From Capsicum annuum (lineage: Eukaryota; Streptophyta; Magnoliopsida; Solanales; Solanaceae): DNA of 64,000 bases. Below, one piece after another: positions 24,900-36,079 of this stretch (position 1 is the first letter of the stretch; every line of letters begins with the position of its first letter). The stretch covers positions 93,707,805 to 93,771,804 of the forward strand of contig NC_061120.1 in assembly GCF_002878395.1 (NCBI RefSeq). Reading direction: 5' to 3'. Below the pieces are notes generated by a model, which searched no databases, had not been told where the DNA came from, and saw only the letters and a list, made by a program, of their open reading frames with translations. Position numbers and translations under genes: made by a program.

Positions 24900-25640
24900 G
24901 AAACTCTCTACTCACCTCATATAATAATCGGATAAACTCATGAACTATGGAATGTTGGTGGTAGTCATAGGTTTAATCCACTTTTTAATTGCCTTAACTT
25001 TTTGTCCATCCTCAATTATCACCTTACTTGACACAACATGTCCCATATAGGTTACAACATTAAACTAGAATTTAAACTTGGAAAATTTTGCACACAACCG
25101 TTGATTCTTAAGGTTCAGCAACACTATGTAGAGGTGATCTGCATGATCTGTCTTACTCTAGAATAATACAAGATATTATCAATAAATACAATTATAATCA
25201 AAGCTAAGAACTGATAAAATTCCCAATTCATAAGTTCCATGAATGTTGTCGGGGTATTAATCAAACCAAAAGACATCACCAAATATGCAAAATGACCATA
25301 GTTAGTTTGACAAGTAGTCTTAGGGATATTAACCTCCCTAATATTTAACTTATGATGCTTAGAATGAAGATCAATCTTAGAAAAGTACTTAGCACCCTAA
25401 AGCTGGTCAAAGATATTATCAATCTGAGAAACTAGATACTTATTCTTCACAGTCATCTTATTAAATTTTCGGTAATCTATAAATATTCGAAGGGACCCAT
25501 CCATCTTACGGTTGAAGAGCACAGATGCACTCCAAGGGGAAACCCAAGAGTAGGTAAAACCCTTATCTAAAAGATCTTTCAACTACTCCATAAGTTTTTT
25601 CAACTCAGTCGGAGCCATTCTATTGGGAGGAATAGAGTTA
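24900..25640 (-). pseudogene. A2 reverse transcriptase
   Basis: The start of the domain at 25582-25397 reads MKDLLDKGFTYSWVSPWSAS, then VLFNRKMDGSLRIFIDYRKF and NKMTVKNKYLVSQIDNIFDQ, a clear Tekay RT. The catalytic box near 25170 reads FIDN instead of FIDD. The upstream end near 25620 keeps IEWLRLS-like linker sequence. Stops lie between these pieces. Confidence 0.85.
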
Positions 25641-26240
25641 GGAGGACTATTCTAAAAACGATCAATCCCAAGTTAAATTTCCCTACCAGTAAGTACACAC
25701 AGAAGATAATTAAGGAATATCTCAGAAAACTCACAGAGTAGAGGGAAAAATTTCTATGAATGAGAACCTTCAAAACTAGAATCTTTAGCATACAATAAAT
25801 TGTATTGACATCTCTTGGAGAATAAACTTCGGGTCTAAGATACGAAATAAACCCTCCCTTAGGCACTAGGAAAATACCTTCCCTCTAAAAAACCATCTAA
25901 TTAGGGAATTAGAAATTGACCTTTTGAGTCTGATATGCTAAAGAGGAACAACACAAATGGAGCCAATCCATACCCAGGATAACGTCAAAATCAATCATAT
26001 CCAACTTTATAAACTCTACAATGGTCTCCCTACATTAATTAGATACAACACAATCCTTATAAACTCTTTTAGCACCCATAGAGTCACCTACCGAGGTGGA
26101 CATAGAGAAGGTATTCAAAATACTCTAAGGAGAAAAATTGAAATGAACAACCATATATGTGGTCACAAAAGAAAGAGTTATTCTCGAATCTTGAAGACAA
26201 TAGACATCACGAGAAAAAAAATTGTAATGTACCGGTGATG
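25641..26240 (-). pseudogene. A2 aspartic protease and linker
   Basis: The active-site region near 26200 reads DVYCLQDSRITLSFVTTYMV, where the family has LLDPGSTLSFVTPY: the D remains, the loop is broken. The conserved protease end corresponding to FDIILGMDW of A1 lies near 25990-25950. The linker to RT follows. Confidence 0.78.
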
Positions 26241-26950
26241 ACATTAGGCGATGGCTTGAAATTCTAGTGGATAGCAACAGCATATAGACAGTTTTAACTA
26301 GTATCGGTGATGGAAGTGGCATCCTTCAGAGTTGAAGCTTAAGAAATAGAAAATAGGACTTTATTAGCCCTAGAAATAACCTTAACCATGAGACAATTAC
26401 TCTGCATATGTCCCAACTAATCACAATTGAAAAACTAGTTCCGATCCTTACCACAGACTAGACGTACTCCTCATACAACTAATATGCCACATCATTCAGT
26501 TAGTATGAAACAAACCCACACCCTCTGAGTAGGAAGCATGCATCCCAAAAAAAATATTTTCCATCTCATTTATGAATCATTTAGGGTCCTACTTAATCTT
26601 GGAAATGGTGACAATTTGAGGCTTAAGCCTTAAGAACTGTCCAACTATAGTGGACTCAAAAGAAGGAGCAACAACACCCTCGTTCTTATACCGACAAGAC
26701 TGAGAGGTCACCAAATGAGTCAACATGTTAATAGAGCGATATAATTCCACATTAAAAATCTCTCCCTGAGAGGACTCAGTATGAGTGTCACCGTCCGAAT
26801 AAGGATCAGTTGGAATCGGAGTAACTCCACAAGAGAAATCAAGAGTAGGGGCCCTAGATAAGATATGTACTCCATGTACAGAACAAGCTCTATCAACATT
26901 TTCTTCAGATAGGTCAAAAAAGTTTCTACATCAGATCTTCAGGGAGGCAT
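26241..26950 (-). pseudogene. A2 gag with about 590-bp internal deletion
   Basis: The start is the MPP codon run at 26950, again followed by a stop. Compared with A1, sequence equal to about 10725-11311 is missing at about 26459: the left part ends ttaccacaga and the right part resumes ctagacgtactcctc. Little or no microhomology is visible at the join. The zinc knuckle near 26420 reads FFNCD, a stop, then LGHMQSNC, so the first Cys is Phe as in A1. Confidence 0.8.
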
Positions 26951-27146
26951 AATCTAAAATGTGAAAAAATGGGAATTAGTGGCAATTGAAGACCTTAGAC
27001 TCTAGAGCGCAAAATTTGATAACAAAAAAAGAGAAATAGTCCTAGATGCCTTATAGTCTTTCCCTCATATGTGTAGCACACTACACACCCATTAAAGATA
27101 CTCTTCTTGACATGACCTTGTATACACTCAATGATACCAAATCTAG

Positions 27147-27159
27147 GCATTGATACTAT
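27147..27159 (-). promoter_or_regulatory. Decayed primer binding site of A2
   Basis: On the minus strand this reads TAGTATCAATGCC-like, beside the 5' LTR end. It corresponds to 12001-12013 of A1. Confidence 0.6.
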
Positions 27160-27162
27160 ATT

Positions 27163-28301
27163 TTTCCAAACCCAAATAAGTTCCTACCCATGACAGGTTT
27201 CTCAAGTCCATCGCGGAATATAGACTACCCTCTTTGCCTAACAAAACAAAACATCACACACCTACAAATAATTGAATTCTGATAATATAAAAAGATATAA
27301 AATAATAAAAGTACAGATATCTAAAATTGTCAACATCAATATCGAAATCCATAGTAATACCTACAAGGCCTCTACTTATCTGAAAACAGCCAACGTCGGG
27401 ACATACCCCCAAATCTTACAATGAAAATGACAATGAAAATTATAATGTTAATTTGATGTCTTCAATTCTAATGTATGGAAAGAAATCGATGGAATGATCA
27501 TGCCTTCTAGATTATGGATGCTCACCACTTCATCATAAACAACCGATGAACTAAGTGAATCCACCTCACACTATGTAAGAAAACTGTGATTTTCTTCACA
27601 CCCTTTATTGCGCGAGGATACAAAGTCTTGAGATGATTAGTTGGTTAAGCACTAGCATGTACCTTGGTGGTAGGGTAAAAATAATACCATGATCAATAGT
27701 TCAAAAATAGTAAAAATCAAGTACATACAATCATATGCCAATACATACATATATCTAATGATGGAATAAGGAATGAGGATTAGCATGCACTTTTTAAAAA
27801 TCTTAACCTAGATTATGTAGGTTGACTATGATAAAACTACCCATGACCTATAAAGGTCCTGTGTATCCTCCTAAATAGACCAAAATACGTGTTAGCCACA
27901 CGAAAAAGAGATCTCATAGAAGGTTGGGGAATCTTAGTACCCTTTGCTATTCATGATAAAAAAATATAGAGTGACAGAAGCACTCAGTTATTAGGACAAA
28001 CCCTTATGTCAGATAATAAGAGTTTCCACTATCAGTCTATCAAGACTTACACTGCACCTCTAGCTAACACAACCCCCATAAAGCCCTAATTAAAACTTTT
28101 AGTACCTAACCAAAACATTACCAGAATGAGTCAATAATTAAGACATCATTAAGAGGTATAGTCATATCGATTATAGCATGCAAGAAATGTCATTAAGCCA
28201 ACTCAATTGTGGAATACTTGTACGACAAACTCCATTATTAAAATCAACATGTCCAATTCTTTATACCCCACAAGGTTTTCAATGCCATCCTTAACTATTT
28301 G
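27163..28301 (-). repeat. Truncated 5' LTR of A2
   Basis: Co-linear with 12018-13161, with the ggatgctcaccactt box at 27516-27530. It ends in caatgccatccttaactattt just before LTR family B at 28302, exactly as in A1. Confidence 0.82.
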
Positions 28302-28806
28302 TGACATGATCCGAACAATAATCTTATTTTAATGGGCATCCCAAGTCTATCCAGGATTGGGGGCCACCACCGTTACCTAATCTAACCATAAAATTGGCAT
28401 ACCTCGAGTCTGATGAATTTCTAACGTATCAAAAGGAAGTGTTTATTACAATTCCAAACTCTAGGATAAATTTATAACCGTGGCCTATCCAAACAAGTCT
28501 AACTATCTATTTCCAAATATCAACCATAACCAAATCAATATAAAATCCAACTTTCTTTCCATAACATAACATAAAATGAGGGAATAATCTAAATTCAGTC
28601 CAATTGTATAAGACCCAATACAAATATCAATACTAAGGGTGACACTAATACCAACCCCGTCCATTGAAACACATAGTAGTCACACAAAGCCATAAAACCA
28701 AATAAAAAATAATATTTAGTTGGGACATGTCCACGACTATAGCGAAATCTAATATCCATAAATAACTAAAATATGTGAAGACGTCTATTATATGAAATGG
28801 AGCCTA
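28302..28806 (-). repeat. LTR family B, 3'-end fragment (inverted against 29681-30194)
   Basis: Matches 13162-13667, from tgacatgat to gaaatggagcct. At 28806 the sequence switches into family-B LTR of opposite orientation. Its reverse complement is found at about 29681-30194 (aggctccatttcatat... to ...catgtca). Confidence 0.82.
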
Positions 28807-30194
28807 CGAGAATGCTTCTATTATATTATTGAAATTTTAATGGAACTATTGCATGGAATGGTTTGGTAATGGAACCCTATATGGAATAAATAGTTTAATT
28901 GATTTTGAATGGATAAATGGTAAAGTAAGGTGGTCATGGTTATGGTAAATTAAACATCCTTTGGGGGTACAAGCAAAAACCCCACGTAAACTTGTTAACG
29001 TAACACTTGTGGGGTACACGATCTTCCCCCAAGTGAATTTGATAATGTAATTTATGGGTACATGGAAATTCCTTCAGATAAAGAGGTTGGCTAAGGATAT
29101 TTCTTGAAATCTTTAGTCGGTATGACGATACCAATACTTATAGCCTAAGGTTAAAAATAATGTAATAATGGTTTGGTTTATTAGAAAAGGTTTAAATTGG
29201 TCAATAATGGTAGGGTGTGATAACTAACCATGAAGGTGCGAGTCTAATGGATGGACACTGGAAACTAATGTTTACCAAAATGAAGGATGATCATAGTGAC
29301 TTTATATATACTATGAGGGTACTTGGGAATCATCTACTCCTATGGTATATCTAGTTTGTGTGGCTAAATGCATCTAGGGCTTGTTCATGGGGTTCAAGGA
29401 TTTCAGAGCTTCACAAACGTAGGATAACATTTGTAAATGCATGCTAAACCCAATTCCCTTCCCCAAAATGGTTATATATGTATAGTTGGTTTATTTTATT
29501 TTACTAGATGGAATTATTTTATCCTTGTCCTAAGTTCATGCTAGCATTCACCTACAAACCCTTCTTCTGGTGACTGTATCCCCATGCGATGCAGGAACTG
29601 ACCATTCTACTCCTCCTACTTAGTGATTGGATTTGAGATCGGCCATTGGATTGAAGTGGTGAGGTTTTATATTATGGAAGGCTCCATTTCATATCATGGA
29701 TATCTTGAAATACTTTAGTTTATTAATGGATATTGGTTTTAGCTATGGTTGGGGCCATTTCCCAATCGAATATTATTTTTCTTTTGGTTAGAGGCTTTTT
29801 GGAACTACTATGGGTTTGAATGGGCGAGATCGGTATTGTTGTCAACCTTGGTATTGGCATTTGTATTGTGGCTGATACCTTTGGACTGAATTTATGATTG
29901 TTTCGTCCTCTTTTATTCTATATTATATACTTATATTGGAACTCATATGGTTATGGTTTTGTATCATGGTTTGGTTTTGTATTGCTTATTAGTTGGGTAT
30001 TAGATTGTTGGGCTCATTTGGATCGGTCATGTTCATAGACAAATCCTTGAGCCTTGGATTACACCATAACTCTATCTTTTTATACCTTCAGAATTCATCT
30101 AACTCAGGCTGTGAGTAGGTTGGTAGGTTAGGATTATATGGGTGGTTCCTGGTCCTGGTTGGTCTTGGGATGTCCATTATGACAAGGCCCTTGT
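28807..30194 (+). repeat. LTR family B, plus orientation, 5'-truncated
   Basis: Reads as the reverse complement of roughly 13162-14640 of B1. It passes through ttgaagtggtgaggttt (29651-29667) and ttgggatgtccattatgac, and ends gccatgtca at 30194. The LTR start is missing. The following bases are not a primer site, so this is an LTR fragment without an attached internal region. Confidence 0.78.
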
Positions 30195-31412
30195 TCAAGC
30201 CATGTCACTTACACTGCATACAAGTTTGATGAAATTTAAAACACTTTTAGAAAGGCCTCGGAGGCCATGGATTGGTTTTCAATTAGAAAATTTTGGAGTC
30301 ATTTTTGCTAAATATTATTGGAATGGCATACTAGAATTTGCTTGCAAGCTTAATATTTGGTAGGATGACATAAAATGTAAATTCTTAATTAAAAAACTCC
30401 TTGGTTAATGGATGGATCCTTGTAAATGGTTTTAATTTGGGCTTAAAGGGGTTTTTATAGCTTATAGTGGATAGTGGAGGTCCCGAGGGGACTGATAATG
30501 GAAACCATGTTTGCTGGCATAGGGGCCTTGGTGGTCGTGTGTATAGTCCACACTTAATATATCTACATTTCTAGAGTGGTTTTGGCCCTTTCACGAATTA
30601 CTTTGATTCGTGAGGCTAACACGCACTGGGCCCTTTAAGTGGGAGAAGCCGAACCTATATAGCCCATGGTTATTTTTAGGGTGGTTAGAGATACATAGTA
30701 CCGGTTAATGGTTTTAAAGTTCATGCTTAAAGATTTCTCCATATCCCTGCTCTATGTATATATGTATACTTGCATGTTTGTGAACATATACATTGTATTT
30801 GGATAGATTTTGAAATTGCATTATTTTATCCCTTATCTGGAGATACATATTAGCACTCACCATGCTAACCATCCTAAGATGTTACACTGTTTCATATTGT
30901 AGAGTACGAAGACACTAATTTTAGCCCTTTGCAACGTTAGGTGATCCAGTTGGTGTGCAGTGAAGTGGTGAGATTCTATCGTTCAGAAAGCTTAGTCATT
31001 CCATTGATTTTGTAACATATTTTATAATTGAAGACTTCGCATTAACATTACGATTGTCATTATCACTATCAAGGTCTTGGGCATGTCCCGACTTAGGTAG
31101 ATTTTTGGCTTTCTTAGAGGATTTTATGGACAACAAATTATGGGTGGATTGTGTTATGGACTCTAAGATCCCTTCTACCATTTGATTTATCTAACTTGTT
31201 ATATGAACTAAATAAAGTTCAATATTGTTATATGTTCGTAACTTAGTTCAACCTTGTTATATGTTGTAAACTAAGCTCTATCTGTTGTACGTTTGAATTC
31301 ATCCGCTTCTAGTAGTATTGTTTTCTTGTTGTGTAGTTTAAAGGAAGTGGTCTTCGGTCCTTTACAGACTTGAGATACCCATTACGAGTAGGACCTAGTT
31401 CTGGTCATGAAA
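30195..31412 (+). repeat. Tekay-type LTR related to family A, plus orientation, 5'-truncated
   Basis: The end gagatacccattacgag...ggtcatgaaa at 31412 corresponds to the reverse complement of the A LTR end at 4823-4860. The tgaagtggtgagattc box (30961-30976) and ggcatgtcccgac near 31080 occur in the same order as in the other LTRs. About half the expected length is present. A weak resemblance to an initiator-Met primer site follows at 31413-31430 (gtactagc for GTATCAGAGC). It may be the 5' LTR of element F, but divergence from 36949-39354 is large. Confidence 0.6.
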
Positions 31413-31811
31413 TAAGAGTACTAGCAATCGTTTTTTATATGATGCATATGCAGGGTTGATTTCAGAGATTGAGTGGGATCTTGGAATCATATTTCCCTTT
31501 TTTCCTTCTATCAATCTATGTCTAGTGTTTCATTTTTTAGCCAAATTGTATTTGATTTTTTGGTACTTATAGTTCATTGGTAGTAGCTATTGTACCAACA
31601 TTACGGGGTCTTAGGATGGTTTTTTCCCTTGTATTTATTTATTACACTGTTAATACTATTTTATTTCTATTTAAGTCTTGTATTGTTAATCTAGATTTTA
31701 GGTCATTTTCCACCCAGTTAACACATTGATTATGGCTCTAGGCTATGGTTTGGCTTACTTAACAGGGGGATAAAGTAGGTGCCATCATGAAATGTTAATC
31801 AGATCGTGACA
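31413..31811 (+). repeat. Possible end of another LTR
   Basis: The stretch ends taggtgccatcatgaaatg... then agatcgtgaca at 31811, an LTR end of the GTCGTGACA type. It includes ggtttggcttacttaacag, a phrase common near the ends of Solanaceae LTRs. No start or primer site is recognised, so the call is tentative. Confidence 0.4.
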
Positions 31812-31866
31812 CTTTATGCTAGTAGTAAAAGAAATTTTTAGCAAGGCTAGTTAGGTTGTTAATTAC

Positions 31867-31871
31867 TTTTC
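31867..31871. other. Target-site duplication, left copy (ttttc)
   Basis: Five bases identical to 34682-34686 on the other side of solo LTR G. Removing the LTR and one copy restores one continuous target. Confidence 0.88.
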
Positions 31872-32749
31872 TGTAACGCCCCGAATCTGGTACCCGGAAT
31901 GCTACACGGTTCCCATAACCTCGAAGGACCATAAGCTAACCCATGACTGATATCTATAAACTGAGCACTCAATAATAGTAATAATATCATAAATGCAGAA
32001 AGATGAACTAAAAGGACATAATGTTCAATACTAGTACATAACTGAAAAATATGGTACAACAACACCAATATAATTGAGATAATTGTCTGAACATACTGTA
32101 GTCTGAAAACCTCTAAGTTGTCTAACTAAGGAGTTGATGGGATATGTCCCCAACTAACTCCAACTACTGAAATAAATTGAAAACTAAAATTGTAATGTGA
32201 TCATCATGTCCTCGAAAGATGAGGACTCACTACTAACTCTGATCGCTGAACTGGGATGCTATTGGTTCTCTGGAGCTCGTGCTTCTAAACCTATGGTACA
32301 AGATACTATTGCGCAAATTCGTCAGTACTTTGAATGTATTGGTATGAAAGTTAGGTAGGATGAATGCAATAGGTTCATATGCATGAACAATACTAACTGA
32401 CTAACTAACATGAACGTGAGATTACATGTATGCATATGTAACTATAACTGACATAGTGATAGGACTGAATGCTAAGTTCTGACGACTGATTTTACTAATA
32501 AGATGGTATTACTATTATCTGAGGGACTGATACAATATTACTGATGCATGAATAACTATTTTTGACAGTTCTGATTATGAAGAACTAGTATGGTTGACTG
32601 TTTCTAATAGTTCTGAAGCTGAATACTAATAACATGAGTTATGATAAGTGATATAAATGATAACATGAGTGACTATATCTGAGAATCCTTAATTTAATGG
32701 AACTAGCTAAGTTTTATACTATATCTGAGTAACTGAATATGAGATCAAT

Positions 32750-33560
32750 CCTATCTGGTGGGTGATCTTTAAATTTGATGGTACCATTACTGATTGACCA
32801 TAGTTGATATCAATCATGTCTAATGGGTGATCTTAGAGTCTATTTATAATGATAAGGAATGATTGTATCTGACTGTCCTAAATATGTACTACTGACCTGA
32901 ATTAACTGTATCTGACAGTCCTAATCCTATAACTAAAATTGTGGGATGTATTCATCTAACGGACATGCCCCATAATATGCTAACTAGGGTCGAACCTACA
33001 ACCTCAGCTGGAAGGGTGTCAGTACCGCACCACTGGTAAAGAAAACTATTGTGGAGTCATTCCTAATCTAGCGGGTGACCCCTAGGATCAGTCCTATATA
33101 TTTAAATGCGCTAACAGGTAATCCATTAGTATGTCAGTCCTATCTAACGGGTGATATCTTGTACCTATACTTTCTACGTAGTTCTAGAACTTAGGAGTTG
33201 CTTCTAGGGATCTCAGTCCTATCTAGCAGGTGAGTCCTCATCCTTAGGCTTGCTCGGTGCTGAACCCTACTCCTATCTGAAAGACACTGAACTGATTAAT
33301 TGAGCTGAACTGAATAACTAAACTGAACTGATTAGCTCAACTAAAGTGATACTAGTAGTATTATTTATCGCAGCTAAACTGAATTTACTGAGTGCTGTTA
33401 ACTGATAGGATGTACTAAGTTCTAAGGACTGATTGAAAATACTGAAGTTACTAAGATTGACTAGGAATACTGAGGTTACTGAGATTACTGAGTACTGAAA
33501 TCACTAAGATTACTGAACTACTCAGATTACTGAGATTTCTGAGATTTCTAAGATTTTTTG
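32750..33560. repeat. Short repeats inside solo LTR G
   Basis: A phrase of the type tcctatctagcgggtgatc recurs at about 32750, 32815, 33065, 33145 and 33218 with few changes. It is followed at 33290-33560 by a degenerate array of ctgaactga and tactgagatt units. This lies in the R/U5 side of the LTR. Other LTR families here carry different repeats at the same place. Confidence 0.7.
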
Positions 33561-34192
33561 AGTCACATGACTGATAGAGTTCTATAGATCATATCTTGAC
33601 TAAGGATATCGTGAAAACATGACATGACTCTAGGCACACAGCTAAATGTTCAGGTACAAGTACCGCCAGGACTCAATGAGAAGAAACTAACATGGCATGG
33701 CTTACTTGAACACATGACCAACAACACAATTCATAATTAATATATTGAAGCACTTCATCAAACATGTGATATACATAAACTTATACATATATGGGGATTT
33801 CATGATATCATACTAGTGGGGCATTGTTCCTTCATCTTAGAATTTAATCATACACACGATAGGCATGGAACATCTAGACAACATTATGCAACAATCAAAC
33901 ATCATGATTCATATCTAATTTCATCATCCTAGGGTTTATTTATAGGTTCACATGAATGTACATCTATACAAGTCAATTCCATATAAAATTGATCACCCAA
34001 CATGGATTTGAATTCAATTCCATACCTTATCTTCTGATTTTACGAATATTGGCGGAGAGGTTCTTGAAATTTGATGGTGAATTCCCTTAGAATTGAACCT
34101 TCCATGAAAACCCTAGGGCTTGTTTCTTGAGGGTTTTTGAGATTAAATAAGTATAAGTTGTTAAATTATGGCCAAATCTCGTGTTATAAGGC

Positions 34193-34200
34193 TTATATAA
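34193..34200 (-). promoter_or_regulatory. Probable TATA box of LTR G
   Basis: Minus strand TTATATAAG, about 480 bp from the LTR start, followed about 85 bp further by the CTAGGGTTT box. This is the usual layout of an LTR promoter. Confidence 0.5.
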
Positions 34201-34681
34201 GGTAGGAAATTGACCCTTTTAACCCTAGGACATGTATTTAATTTCTATGAAAATTTCTCAATTTTCATCCATGCCATGACGCGCTACTATAGCGCCAAGT
34301 CACTGGAAAGTGACAAATGGAAAATTGCACGGTGGGGTGACGTAGAGCTATCATGTTGCCACCTTGTCTGCAACCTGGATGTTTGCTGCGATCGCCACTA
34401 TCGTGGAGCAACATTATAAATTGGCAATTTCCATTTGAGCTAACTATGCGACGTGCTAAAGGATCAGGTCATACACTGTCACACTGAAAAGGCTCTAACT
34501 CTTCACCCAGGTGTCGTATTTGGGCGAATTTGGTATTGATGAAAAGCTTATTGAATTTACCACATGACAAAAAGTGAAAATCTTGAATACACCATGTGTA
34601 CAAAAGTGGAGTCATCTTTTATAGAAATCTTCTAATATTCTTGGGAAACTCTCCAAGCTAGGAAAAGTATGGGGTATTACA

Positions 34682-34686
34682 TTTTC
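34682..34686. other. Target-site duplication, right copy (ttttc)
   Basis: Matches 31867-31871. Confidence 0.88.
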
Positions 34687-35030
34687 TAGGAAATAATATA
34701 AGAGAGCCAAACTAGTAAGGGTGGTTGTAGTTTAAATAAGCACAACTTTGAATCAGAATTAATATGGATGGTTTTATGTATGTTGATGATAGTTTTTGTC
34801 AAGTCCCAAAGCTATTGATATGGCTTTCATTATTAAATTTGATTATGACGCCTTAAATAGCTGGTACAATAATTATTACGAAAACTTAGGGGAAGAAGAA
34901 ATAGAATAATAAGATTTAGATGAAATCCCACTAGTCCGACTATATAATTACTAAAAGAAATAACCTTCCCCCTTTTCCCTAAGAGTTCGTCAGTTCTTTT
35001 TCTATTTCTACCTTGGTAAGAGGCTCTATG
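34687..35030. other. Sequence before element F protease, gene not recognised
   Basis: Should be gag or leader of element F, but no gag motif or zinc knuckle is seen. One stretch near 34800-34905 reads like coding sequence (AIDMAFIIKFDYDALNSWYN) without a family I recognise. Confidence 0.35.
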
Positions 35031-35039
35031 GTTGATAAA

Positions 35040-35290
35040 AGGGTCTATAGGGGGTGTGTGGTATCTTTTGGTGGTGGAAAGACTCTCGTAAATTTATTAA
35101 AGTTGGATGTGACTGGTTTTGATATCATTCTGGGGTTGGATTAGTTGCATTTATGTTGTACTTCCTTAGATTTTTCGACCCGCAGGGTCATGTGGAAATT
35201 CCCTAATGAGTCTATAATTGTATGGGAAGGAAACTCTTTAGTTCCTTGGGGGGAGATTTGTTTCTTATCTTAAGGTCAAAAAGTTGATTT
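35040..35290 (+). pseudogene. F aspartic protease, C-terminal part
   Basis: Reads LLKLDVTGFDIILGLD, a stop in place of Trp, then LHLCCTSLDFSTRRVMWKFP and NESIIVWEGNSLVPWGE. This is the conserved end of the Tekay protease. The active-site DPGS region is not visible. Confidence 0.75.
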
Positions 35291-35770
35291 CAACGGGGGT
35301 GCTCTAATTTTGTTTGTGCACAAGAAGAATAGTTCTCTTCATATGAGCATTGATTAATGCTAGTTGAACTAAGTGACCTTAATGAATAAGTGTCCTCTCC
35401 CTAGAGTTGATGATTTGTTTTATCAACTTCAGGGTGCAAAGTTTTTCTCAAAACAAATTAATCTTTTGTCTCGTTATCATCAACTTCAAAATTAGGGATA
35501 CAGATATCCCTAAGAATGCCTTTAGAAATAGATATGGTCACTATGAGCTTCTCGTCATGTCTTTTGGGTTGAGCAATGAACCACCGACATTAGTAGACTT
35601 AATGAATAGGTATTCCGTCCATTCTTGGACATTTCTGTCATTGTCTTCATTGATGATACCTTATTCTATTTTAAAAGTAAAGTAGATCATGTTGATCACC
35701 TTTATGTCGTGTTTTAAACTTTAAAGAATCATCATTTTCATGCAAAGTTCTCCAAGTGATTGTTTTTGTT
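35290..35770 (+). pseudogene. F reverse transcriptase, partial
   Basis: Pieces in order: [53 protein letters not shown], then after a frame change [24 protein letters not shown], and [12 protein letters not shown]. The catalytic FIDD box at 35646-35657 is intact, the only complete one I found in the window. Several frame changes and stops break the domain. The end HFHAKFSK (about 35735-35757) is followed directly by unrelated or scrambled sequence, not by RNase H. Confidence 0.85.
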
Positions 35771-36079
35771 AAAAGCTATAGCTTTCCTTTATCATGTTAT
35801 CTATCTCTAGTAAAGGGATCGTGGTAGATCTCCAAAAGGTGCGGTGGTATGTCTTATGATGCCCAGTCCTAAGGGATGAGTCTTAGTTGTGACCAAGGTG
35901 GTTGCAATAAAGAACTTCATACCTATAGTGTCGTATCTCTATAAAGGGTCCAACATTGAGTGGCGTGAGTGGTTCTTGTTCCTTAGCTCCTTTGTGACCT
36001 TCCATGGATTGGATAGTGGCTCGGGGAATATGGTGATATTTTGAAATGGGAAATGTAGAAATCCCTAAGTGGGGGAGAT

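Larger units (their letters stand above)
20555..28301 (-). mobile_element. Tekay/Del-type retrotransposon A2, decayed duplicate of A1
   Basis: Minus strand: truncated 5' LTR (27163-28301), decayed primer site, gag with a large deletion, protease, RT, RNase H, integrase and tail, purine tract, 3' LTR (20555-22658). It is the duplicated copy of A1, with the same truncated 5' LTR ending at the same junction with LTR family B. Some frames (RNase H, integrase tail) are better preserved than in A1. Confidence 0.88.
19691..28806 (+). repeat. Composite block, copy 2
   Basis: Same order and orientation as 3949-13667. The offset is about 15.74 kb at the left and about 15.13 kb at the right; the difference is mainly one deletion of about 590 bp in gag at about 26459. 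The right end, after ggagcct at 28806, joins LTR-B sequence in inverted orientation instead of continuing as in copy 1. Confidence 0.88.
31872..34681 (-). mobile_element. Solo LTR G (2810 bp) with perfect target-site duplication
   Basis: Starts tgtaacgcccc (31872) and ends ggggtattaca (34681), the inverted ends of a complete LTR. It is flanked by ttttc on both sides (31867-31871 and 34682-34686), the 5-bp target-site duplication expected of Ty3 integration. No internal region is present, so an element inserted here and its two LTRs recombined. Orientation is minus: ttatataag on the minus strand (34193-34200) and aaaccctag (34108-34116) lie at the positions expected for a promoter and leader. 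The clean ends suggest it is younger than its neighbours. Confidence 0.92.

Noticed and set aside
34210..34419. 69-codon ORF with several Cys and His residues
   Set aside because: It lies in the U3 of solo LTR G; no zinc-finger spacing and no relative.
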